From Nitrobacter sp051535235 (lineage in GTDB: Bacteria; Pseudomonadota; Alphaproteobacteria; Rhizobiales; Xanthobacteraceae), in assembly GCF_051535235.1 (NCBI RefSeq), contig NZ_JBPPLZ010000003.1:1-64000 (forward strand): a DNA stretch of 64,000 nucleotides. The letters are read 5' to 3'. Made by a program: the position numbers and the translations under genes. Below the pieces are notes generated by a model. That model saw only the letters and a program-made list of their open reading frames with translations. It was not told the origin of the DNA and ran no database searches. Shown piece after piece: positions 58,029-64,000 of this stretch (its first letter is position 1; each line of letters begins with the position of its first letter).

Positions 58029-58607
58029 CTATTCCACCGGCGCGATGCTTGGCGCGAGGATGGCTTCGAGGTGCTCGGGCCGGTCGCGGTTGACGGCGGC
58101 GAGATATTCGTCGGCCACGAGGCGGAGTTTGCGATTGATCTCCTGTGCCATGGCCTCGGTGCCGGGGCTGGTGTGCTCGCGCACGATCGCCTGGATCGCG
58201 TTGATGTGATAGGCGATCAGTTCCGCAGGCACGCGCTCGAGGGCGGGCGAATGCTCGATGATGCGGCAGAGGCTTTCGGCTCCGGCGGCGGCGAAGGGAT
58301 AGCCGAAGGTCGCGGCATCACCCTTGATGTCGTGCGCGGCGCGAAACAGTTCGTCACGCGTGGCCGGGGTGAATCCGTCCTTGACGATGGCCGCGTGAGC
58401 GGCGGTAAGGCGGTCTCGCTCGATCGCCATCCAACTGGAGAATTCGTTGGACAATGCCGCAAGCGCCTTCTCGGCGCGTGCGACCGGATCCTCGAAAGTC
58501 TTTTCGTCGACAAGACGCACCACTTTGCGCAGCCGATTGGGCGGCGTGATGACGTGATGGTCGGCGAACGCCTCGACCTTCAGCTCTGGAGAATCTTCCT
58601 TCTGCAT
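58029..58607 (-). CDS. Histidine phosphotransfer (Hpt) domain protein
   Basis: 192 residues. The Hpt motif FRAAHDIKGDAATFGYP has phospho-acceptor His92 followed by Lys95-Gly96. It sits in a four-helix bundle (about 45-180) with an N-terminal extension. It probably passes phosphate to the response regulator encoded about 110 bases further upstream on the same strand. ATG at 58607 is used; an upstream ATG at 58676 lies in a repeat. Confidence 0.88.
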   Translation of the reverse strand: MQKEDSPELKVEAFADHHVITPPNRLRKVVRLVDEKTFEDPVARAEKALAALSNEFSSWMAIERDRLTAAHAAIVKDGFTPATRDELFRAAHDIKGDAATFGYPFAAAGAESLCRIIEHSPALERVPAELIAYHINAIQAIVREHTSPGTEAMAQEINRKLRLVADEYLAAVNRDRPEHLEAILAPSIAPVE

Positions 58608-58616
58608 GGCGCTGCT

Positions 58617-58728
58617 CGCTGGAGCATGATCCCGAAAAGTGGAAACCGGTTTTCGGATAAGATCATGCTCGATCAAAAAGATAGGGTTGGAGCCTAATTC
58701 AATGCAGTTGAATCAGGCTCTAACCCGG
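58617..58728. repeat. Family D intergenic repeat (GAGCATGATC ... GATCATGCTC)
   Basis: GAGCATGATC (58621-58630) and GATCATGCTC (58663-58672) flank CCGAAAAGTGGAAACCGGTTTTCGG; a CTAATTCAATGCAGTTGAATCAGGCTC piece follows. Fragments resembling it occur at 43262-43298 and 11616-11664. It overlaps the end of the response-regulator gene slightly. Confidence 0.7.
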
Positions 58729-59265
58729 GGTCCGGGCTTTATCCAGAAGCGATGGATGTGGAATGACTTCGGGCTCCTTGGTGCCGCGGCGCTCCGGGCC
58801 GATATAGGCGTTGCTGGTGTTGCGCCGGCGGTCGGGACCGAAATAGTTCTTGGTCTTGATGAAGGGCCGCGGCGAGACCACGACGTTGAGGATCCGCTGA
58901 TAGAGACCCTTGGCCGAAATCGGCTTCGCCAGGAATTCGGTGACGCCCGCATCGCGCGCAACGGTGACGCGCCGCTTCTCCGAATGTCCGGTCAGCATGA
59001 TGATCGGCGCGAACGGATTTCCTTTCGATTCCGGCTGACGGATCATCTGCGCAAGCTCGATGCCGTCGAAGATCGGCATCGCCCAGTCGGTGATGACAAT
59101 GTCGGGAACATAATGGGTATACATTTCGAGCGCGGTGGCGCCGTCTTCGGCCTCGTAGACTTCGCGCGCGCCGAACGAATGCAGCAGGGTGCGCAGGATG
59201 CGCCGCATGTGCGCATTGTCGTCGCAGACGAGGAATCGCAGCTTGTTGAAGTCGATGCCGTACAT
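58720..59265 (-). CDS. Response regulator receiver protein with basic C-terminal tail
   Basis: 181 residues. Receiver domain: acidic pair FLVCDDNAHM (Asp15-Asp16), phospho-acceptor Asp60 in DIVITDWAMP, Thr92 and Lys114 (FLAKPIS). After the domain comes a tail with two similar FGPDRRRN / IGPERRG repeats, a basic patch seen in this clade near phosphorelay genes. No DNA-binding domain. ATG at 59265 is preferred to 59295. It probably works with the neighbouring Hpt protein. Confidence 0.92.
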   Translation of the reverse strand: MYGIDFNKLRFLVCDDNAHMRRILRTLLHSFGAREVYEAEDGATALEMYTHYVPDIVITDWAMPIFDGIELAQMIRQPESKGNPFAPIIMLTGHSEKRRVTVARDAGVTEFLAKPISAKGLYQRILNVVVSPRPFIKTKNYFGPDRRRNTSNAYIGPERRGTKEPEVIPHPSLLDKARTPG

Positions 59266-59371
59266 GGTGGGATGCGGATCCGGTATACCCACCATTAACT
59301 ATATGCCGACGCCGTTAACGAATGGTTGCCGGCTTCCTCCGGTCGGGCAGCGACGGCGTTCTTGAGTCCGC

Positions 59372-59489
59372 TTCTGATGGAATCAGAAGCGGTGGCTCTA
59401 TGATTTTGATTTGACGCGTTTTCTTGACGCGAACCGGTCTCCATCCCCGGGTGAAGCCCGAGGACATGCTTCGCTCGAAAATGCTCTAA
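59372..59489. repeat. Family C intergenic repeat
   Basis: Nearly the same as 42392-42511: GCTTCTGATGGAATCAGAAGC head, TTGACGCGTTTTCTTGACGCGAACCGG core and the tail ATGCTTCGCTCGAAAATGCTC. It runs into the 3' end of nadK. Confidence 0.82.
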
Positions 59490-60265
59490 TAGCCGAACTG
59501 CTCGCGCAGGATCCGTTCCTCCAGGCTATGGCCGGGATCGAACAGCATGCGCATCGCAATCGTCTTGTCGGACAGGATCTCGACGCGGCGGACGTTGCGG
59601 GCTTCGTCGTGGTCGGCAACGGCGGCTACGGGGCGCTTTTCCTCTTCGAGCACCTCGATCGCAACGACCGCGGTATCCGGCAGCAGCGCGCCGCGCCAGC
59701 GCCGCGGCCGAAACGGGCTGATCGGGGTCAGCGCCAGCAACGCGGCGTTGATCGGCAGGATCGGTCCCTGCGCCGACAGGTTGTAGGCGGTGGAGCCCGC
59801 CGGCGTCGCGACCATGACGCCATCGGCGATAAGCTCGGCCATGCGCTCGCGCTCATCGATCAGGATGCGCAGCCGCGCGGCCTGATGGGCCTGACGAAAC
59901 AGCGACACTTCGTTGATGGCGTGATGGATGTGAACGGCACCGTGGACATCGGTCGCGCGCATCAGGAGCGGGTGGATCACGGTGTCGGTCGCGGCAGCGA
60001 GGCGGGCGCGCAGAGCGTCCCGGCTGTATTCGTTCATCAGAAATCCGACGGTCCCCCGGTGCATGCCGTAGATCGGCTTGCCGGACCGCATGTTCCGATG
60101 CAGCGTTTGCAGCATCAATCCGTCGCCGCCGAGCGCAACCAGCACATCGGCGTCCGCGGGATCGTGATTGCCGTAAATCGCAACCAGTTCGGTCAGCGCC
60201 TGCTGGGCTTCAGGGCTTGCGCCCGCGACAAAGGCGATCCGGTCGTACGGTCGGGGTGAGGTCAT
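59486..60265 (-). CDS. nadK: NAD kinase
   Basis: 259 residues. Phosphorylates NAD to NADP. Conserved motifs: LVALGGDGLMLQTLH (GGDG), GTVGFLMNEYS, NEVSLFRQ, and TPAGSTAYNLSAQGPILP. The frame is open up to 60397; MTSPRPYDRIAFVAG at 60265 is the likely start. Relevant to the NADP-using icd in this window, though not adjacent. Confidence 0.95.
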   Translation of the reverse strand: MTSPRPYDRIAFVAGASPEAQQALTELVAIYGNHDPADADVLVALGGDGLMLQTLHRNMRSGKPIYGMHRGTVGFLMNEYSRDALRARLAAATDTVIHPLLMRATDVHGAVHIHHAINEVSLFRQAHQAARLRILIDERERMAELIADGVMVATPAGSTAYNLSAQGPILPINAALLALTPISPFRPRRWRGALLPDTAVVAIEVLEEEKRPVAAVADHDEARNVRRVEILSDKTIAMRMLFDPGHSLEERILREQFGY

Positions 60266-60583
60266 GATGTTTCGAAGGCTGGTGTCGTATCCGGCCGCGC
60301 CGGTTGTTGAGGTCGCACTTAACCGCGCTTTGCGGTCGCGTGTCGAGGCCCGGGTCTGCCCATGGTTAGCGAAAGGGCAGGGCTCCGGCGGTCGCATTTT
60401 CTCTTACGTGCAGATGCCATGCATTCCGTCACCGATATGAGCAAACGTTCATCAAGGTGAACAAAGACCCCCGCCGCGCTTCAGCGCGCGTTCAGCGGCG
60501 CGGTCTCATGGTGGGTGTCTGATCGAAGAGCCCGGCCATCCGGACGGCGACCTCGGCGATCCACGCTTCAAGGAGACCAGTCC
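60266..60583. other. 318-base divergent region between nadK and the His-rich peptide gene
   Basis: No gene. AAGGAG at 60570-60575 serves the downstream gene. No promoter could be defined with confidence. Confidence 0.4.
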
Positions 60584-60811
60584 ATGCTCAAGACCCTTTC
60601 CGCCGCGCTGCTCGCGGCTTCCGTGCTTGTTGCGCCTGCGATGGCCGGCACCGCCCGCACAAGCCAGGCCCCGGCGGCCAAGACGGTTACCCTCAAATCG
60701 AAAGTGCTGAACGCCAACGCCAAGATGGGACATCATCATCGTTCCAAGCGGCACGTCCGTCACCACCACCCCCGTCATCATCATCACGCCCATACCCGCA
60801 CGCATGGCTGA
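60584..60811 (+). CDS. Exported histidine-rich peptide
   Basis: 75 residues. A signal peptide (MLKTLSAALLAASVLVAPAMA) is followed by a short linker and then a tail with about 16 histidines in the last 27 residues (KMGHHHRSKRHVRHHHPRHHHHAHT). The tail should bind divalent metals such as Ni, Cu, Zn or Co. AAGGAG is well placed before the ATG. Similar His/Lys/Arg-rich short exported peptides occur in this clade. A terminator-like hairpin follows at 60832-60866. Confidence 0.8.
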   Translation: MLKTLSAALLAASVLVAPAMAGTARTSQAPAAKTVTLKSKVLNANAKMGHHHRSKRHVRHHHPRHHHHAHTRTHG

Positions 60812-60831
60812 TGACGCCGGAAGCCGATCGC

Positions 60832-60866
60832 GGCCTGCGGTCATCGTTTTTCGGTGTCCGCAGGCC
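60832..60866 (+). terminator. Terminator-like hairpin after the His-rich peptide gene
   Basis: Perfect 9-base stem GGCCTGCGG / CCGCAGGCC with a 17-base loop, then CGATTTGTTTT. The T-tract is imperfect. Confidence 0.55.
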
Positions 60867-60973
60867 CGATTTGTTTTCCAGCCTTCATTTGTGTCGATAA
60901 CTGAATTGCGAATTTCATTTCGTCCCCGAGCAGGCTAGTCATCGGTGAAGTCGAGGAACCTGAAGACGGACCG

Positions 60974-61414
60974 GTGTTGGGGGCATCTGCAAAATTCCTG
61001 GCGATCGCGCTGCTGGCGGGATCGCTCGCGGCCTGCGTGACCGACGGCGGCGACCAAAGCAGCAATCAGGGCGGCATGGTCTATACCGATGATCGCGGCG
61101 TGGCCGACCAACCGTTTCCGAAGGACTATCGCGAGCAGGTCCTCGCGTTCCTGAGAACCTACCTCAACAATCCCGTCGGCGTCCGTGACGCCGCAATGGC
61201 CGAGCCGGTTCAGCGCACCGTCGGCGGCCGGCTGCGTTACGTGAGTTGCCTGCGCTACAATGCCCGCGAGATCGATGGCAGCTACGGCGGCGTGGTGCAG
61301 CGCGCGGCGGTGTATGTCGATGCCCGGCTCGATCGCATGATCGAGAAAGCCGGCGAGATCTGCGCCGGCGTCGCTTACGCGCCGTTTCCCGAACTGGAGA
61401 AACTGACGCGCTGA
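60974..61414 (+). CDS. Predicted lipoprotein of unknown function
   Basis: 146 residues from GTG at 60974. A lipobox is seen in LLAGSLAACVTDGG (Cys near residue 21). The mature part YREQVLAFLRTYLNNPVGVRDA..RYVSCLRYNARE..RMIEKAGEICAGVAYAPFPEL matches an alphaproteobacterial lipoprotein family of unknown role with two paired cysteines. It probably sits in the outer or inner membrane facing the periplasm. No ATG is available upstream of the signal segment. Confidence 0.8.
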   Translation: MLGASAKFLAIALLAGSLAACVTDGGDQSSNQGGMVYTDDRGVADQPFPKDYREQVLAFLRTYLNNPVGVRDAAMAEPVQRTVGGRLRYVSCLRYNAREIDGSYGGVVQRAAVYVDARLDRMIEKAGEICAGVAYAPFPELEKLTR

Positions 61415-61683
61415 GCAGCGCCGGGTGCGTCGGCTGTTCGTCCAAATCGATCACATTTCGGAGAGCGCGGAACCCCGCGACAGGACGGACGACCTATTTG
61501 AACAGTGTGTCGGCTCTGCGACGTGAATCCTGCATCGGAACCGGGTGTTGTTTTCATATCACGGCCGTAAACCATCGGCGTAACGGTGCTGCCGTCTGGC
61601 AACCAAATTCGCGCCACGTTGTTTGACGATGGTGATATCCGAACGAACGATGATGGTATCCGACGAAAAGGGGGAACCCCATC

Positions 61684-62400
61684 ATGAAGAAATTCTTGCT
61701 CACGGCTGCGGCGGTTGCCGCCTTCGCGGCACCGGCGCTTGCGGCTGATCTTCCGCCGCGACCTTATACCAAGGCGCCGCCGCCCTATACGCCGACACAG
61801 GCCGTCTACAACTGGACCGGCTTCTACATCGGCGGTCATCTCGGCGGCGCGTTCGGAGGCGGCGACAGTCTCGGTGGAAACGACGGCCGTTTTCTCGGCG
61901 GCGTGCAGGGCGGCGCGGATTATCAGTTCGCGAACAACTGGGTGCTCGGCCTCGAAGCAGAATATAGCTGGCTTGCCAGCGCCAACAGCAGCCTGACATT
62001 CCCGGGCGGGAGCATCGTGACCGGCAATGACCGTGGTCTCGGCTCGGTGACCGGCCGGCTCGGCTACGCCTGGGGGCCGGCGCTGCTATACGCCAAGGGC
62101 GGTTATGCGTTCCGCGACAGCAAGCTCGGTATCACCGACGCCGCGGGCGTGCCGCAGGATTTCGCAACCACCGGCAATCGGGACAACGGCTACACCGTGG
62201 GCGCCGGTCTCGAATACATGTTCGCGCCGAACTGGTCCGCCAAGGTGGAGTATCAGTATTACAATTTCGGCAAGACGACGTTTGCCGCGGGCTCGCCTCC
62301 GGATGTCGTCGGAGCGAGCTTTCGTAACGACGAGCATACCGTCAAGGCCGGCGTGAACTATCGCTTCGGCTGGGGCGGACCGGCGGCCCCTCATTATTGA
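61684..62400 (+). CDS. Outer-membrane beta-barrel protein, Omp25/31 type
   Basis: 238 residues. Signal peptide MKKFLLTAAAVAAFAAPALA. The mature part opens DLPPRPYTKAPPPYTP, then VYNWTGFYIGGHLGGAFGG, and has the alternating aromatic strands of an 8-stranded barrel, ending VKAGVNYRFGWGG. These abundant porin-like surface proteins are typical of Bradyrhizobium/Nitrobacter. GGGG before ATG. Terminator at 62455-62480. Confidence 0.93.
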   Translation: MKKFLLTAAAVAAFAAPALAADLPPRPYTKAPPPYTPTQAVYNWTGFYIGGHLGGAFGGGDSLGGNDGRFLGGVQGGADYQFANNWVLGLEAEYSWLASANSSLTFPGGSIVTGNDRGLGSVTGRLGYAWGPALLYAKGGYAFRDSKLGITDAAGVPQDFATTGNRDNGYTVGAGLEYMFAPNWSAKVEYQYYNFGKTTFAAGSPPDVVGASFRNDEHTVKAGVNYRFGWGGPAAPHY

Positions 62401-62454
62401 GATGATCGCTGGCGGAGCGACTCAACGCCCGATCGGCAAAGCACATCGAATGAC

Positions 62455-62480
62455 AAAGGCCGGCTTCGCGCCGGCCTTTT
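62455..62480 (+). terminator. Rho-independent terminator after the porin gene
   Basis: AAAGGCCGGC-TTCGC-GCCGGCCTTTT; strong GC stem with A/T ends. Confidence 0.88.
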
Positions 62481-62565
62481 CATGATTTCCAGTAACCTCC
62501 AGACGCCACAGAGGATCGTCACTCCAAGATTGCCGTCGCAGCGGCGATGGTGGAAATTGCCATTG

Positions 62566-63240
62566 TCAGCCCCACTTAAACAGTGTTTCTGGCCCAACCG
62601 ACGGCCCCTCGGTCTTGCCTTTTCGCCAAGCTCGGTAGGCTTCAAGAGCAGGACGTCCCGGGCCGCCCCACCACAATAGTTTTTTCTCGATCCCTCTTGT
62701 GACAGGATCTCTTGTCATCTCGATCCAGGCGCGATTGAAGTGCACATCGGGACCGAATGTCTTTTCAAACTGATTAGGCGATACGACGCTCGCGCTTTTC
62801 GGATTGTTGAGATCGCGGAAGGTGACGAGCGTCGGCATGAACCTTCCCGTCAACTCGCGACTGCCGCGCAATGTCTCAAGTTTTGCGAGGTTCTTGACCC
62901 CGGCAAGGCTGAATTCATTTGGTACCAGTGTTGCGATGCAGCCCTGCGTACCGTCCGGATTACAGGCTAGTAAGGCGACGACATTCCGTCCATTTCCGAG
63001 GTCCAGAAACACGGCATCGCCGTGCACGTAAAGGTTCACAGGCGAGAAGATCACGGGCATCGGCCGCATGACAGCCTGAACTTCGATCACGCTTGCGGCT
63101 GTCCTGGTTTCACCGCCCACGTCGACCGCAATCGCGAGACGAAAGCGATAAGTATAAGTCGGATAATTTACTTTATACAAAGCGAAGCCGCCGCCGAGCA
63201 GCAGCATCAGGACCAGCACGATGGTGCCAAACGTACGCAC
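62566..63240 (-). CDS. Unknown protein with N-terminal membrane anchor
   Basis: 224 residues from GTG at 63240 with GGAG eight bases upstream. One membrane helix (TIVLVLMLLLGGGFALYKV) is followed by a soluble, strand-rich part: YTYRFRLAIAVDVGGETRTAASVIEV, LVTFRDLNNPKSASVV and IEMTRDPVTRGIEKKL. The pattern occurs in related genomes without assigned function. It is probably periplasmic or facing the membrane. The small membrane-protein gene lies upstream. Confidence 0.78.
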   Translation of the reverse strand: MRTFGTIVLVLMLLLGGGFALYKVNYPTYTYRFRLAIAVDVGGETRTAASVIEVQAVMRPMPVIFSPVNLYVHGDAVFLDLGNGRNVVALLACNPDGTQGCIATLVPNEFSLAGVKNLAKLETLRGSRELTGRFMPTLVTFRDLNNPKSASVVSPNQFEKTFGPDVHFNRAWIEMTRDPVTRGIEKKLLWWGGPGRPALEAYRAWRKGKTEGPSVGPETLFKWG

Positions 63241-63434
63241 TTAGAATTCTCCATGCTCGCTCACGTTCGCGTTTTGCCATTGCATCGGCGCGAGCGCATT
63301 GAAGATGAGAGGTAACAGTTTGGTCTGAACCGGAGGCGTTGCATCATGAAAACGCTGCCGAGGACCGTCGCGACCGGGCGTTGTCGGTGCTCCGTCGCAA
63401 TGCCGCCTGATCGCGCCGCTTCCTCGCCTCCGCA

Positions 63435-63620
63435 TCAAATGCGGTCGACCCTTAGAAACAGCGTCCAGATCGCCAGCATCAGAGTAGCAATCGCCAGCCA
63501 GTGCGGATGGACACAGAATGTCGCGCCATAATAGCACAGTTGATCGGCGCCGATGCCGTAGTTGCTGGCGCCGTAGAACGCCAGCGTTGCCAGCGCCATC
63601 ATGGCAGTCACGAATACCAT
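63435..63620 (-). CDS. Small two-helix membrane protein
   Basis: 61 residues from ATG at 63620 with GGGAG upstream. Two hydrophobic segments: VFVTAMMALATLAFYGA and WLAIATLMLAIWTLFL, joined by a loop with two cysteines (LCYYGATFCVHP). Not recognised. It could be a structural partner of the anchored protein downstream (62566-63240). The frame extends up to 63800, but that part has no good start. Confidence 0.68.
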   Translation of the reverse strand: MVFVTAMMALATLAFYGASNYGIGADQLCYYGATFCVHPHWLAIATLMLAIWTLFLRVDRI

Positions 63621-63876
63621 CGGATACTCCCGATGTTGCCGGCGCAGTCGAATTCTCCCTTTGAGGAAATTCGCCGCCGCCTCTGTCTGTCTGGAAAAAA
63701 TTCTAGAATGGCTCCCGTGAAGCAAGCGTAAATCGATGCCTCGGTTTTTCTGCGAACGGCGCGGTGTACTATTGCCGCCATGGCCGGCGCGTCCCACCAC
63801 TCAGCAGGTTACGACGGAAGGAACGCGTTCGGACGCGGCGCGGGGCAGGGGATCGGGCAGGGGGATCGACGCCTGT

Positions 63877-64000
63877 TCACCCATGCAGCAGGACGAGGGC
63901 GCCGGCAACCAGCGCCACGCCGAAAATCGCGATGGCCACGATCATCCCGAGGCGGCGGGGTTTGCCGCCCGCCGGGGCATCGCCCGTCCGCCGCTCGGCC
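63877..64000 (-). CDS. C-terminal fragment of a membrane protein, cut by the window edge
   Basis: About 40 residues end at a TGA (63877-63879): a polar, glycine/arginine-rich stretch (ERRTGDAPAGGKPRRLG), then a membrane helix (MIVAIAIFGVALVAGALVLL) and HG. The upstream part is missing, so the family cannot be named. Confidence 0.5.
   Translation of the reverse strand, partial: AERRTGDAPAGGKPRRLGMIVAIAIFGVALVAGALVLLHG

Noticed and set aside
63346..63531. 61-codon plus-strand frame with a GGAGG upstream
   Set aside because: Antisense to the small membrane protein, no recognisable features; the ribosome-like site may be chance.
63241..63537. 98-codon minus-strand frame overlapping the small membrane-protein gene
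   Set aside because: Different frame of the same strand, poor codon use and no ribosome site; the 61-residue membrane protein is better supported.

Overview
The window reads as a chromosomal segment of a high-GC alphaproteobacterium of the Bradyrhizobium / Rhodopseudomonas / Nitrobacter group (Nitrobacteraceae). I infer this from the protein sequences (Omp25/31-type porin, DUF2336 protein, F1-ATPase zeta inhibitor, alphaproteobacterial PurS/PurQ/PurL), from a GAAC-N7-GAAC LexA box at recA, and from several families of intergenic inverted repeats typical of that clade. The genus cannot be fixed from sequence alone. I saw no rRNA, tRNA, CRISPR array, insertion sequence or prophage.

Layout. 1-1.7 kb: pyrimidine genes pyrC' (5' part, reverse; the metal-binding HxH is absent) and pyrB. 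1.9-6.2 kb: aidB-like acyl-CoA dehydrogenase, CPBP protease, ruvX and a nitronate monooxygenase. 6.3-11.6 kb: the Glu/Asp-tRNA amidotransferase genes gatC, gatA and gatB, with two unknown small genes and a patatin lipoprotein between them. 11.6-14.5 kb: a mostly noncoding stretch with a 35-residue histone-like peptide, a Sel1 peptide, hairpins and repeats. 14.5-23.5 kb: recA with LexA box and terminator, the reverse glycine-cleavage operon gcvT-gcvH-gcvP behind a tandem glycine riboswitch, and alaS. 23.6-29.1 kb: a VOC protein, a CPA2 antiporter, icd, and a TrmJ methyltransferase carrying a DUF559-like C-terminal domain. 29.2-32.4 kb: an AT-richer DUF4238-like gene, an HTH gene, cyanase, a secreted protein and the ATPase inhibitor zeta. 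32.7-37.3 kb: purC-purS-purQ-X-purL, where X is an AT-richer putative PD-(D/E)XK-like gene fitted between purQ and purL with 4-base overlaps on both sides. 37.4-41.8 kb: bolA, ltrA, the ergothioneine pair egtB/egtD (reverse) and the CGFS glutaredoxin grxD. 42-49.9 kb: PepSY protein, rpsD, murI, HD-GYP and PAS proteins, a candidate structured ncRNA, rhomboid protease, CBS protein and patatin phospholipase. 50-54.6 kb: secreted proteins, yidD, a ClpP-fold protein, an IscU-like scaffold, folE and hisI. 54.9-60.3 kb: lytic transglycosylase, DUF2336 protein, Hpt protein and response regulator, nadK. 60.6-64 kb: His-rich exported peptide, lipoprotein, porin and small membrane proteins.

Most of the window is conserved housekeeping (pyrimidine, purine, folate and histidine synthesis, one-carbon/glycine metabolism, translation, cell wall, DNA repair). 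The parts most likely to be new are the inserted gene X in the pur operon, the TrmJ-DUF559 fusion, the AT-rich DUF4238-like gene, the structured ncRNA candidate near 46.5 kb, and the lysine-rich micro-protein near 12.4 kb. Functions of these are inference only.
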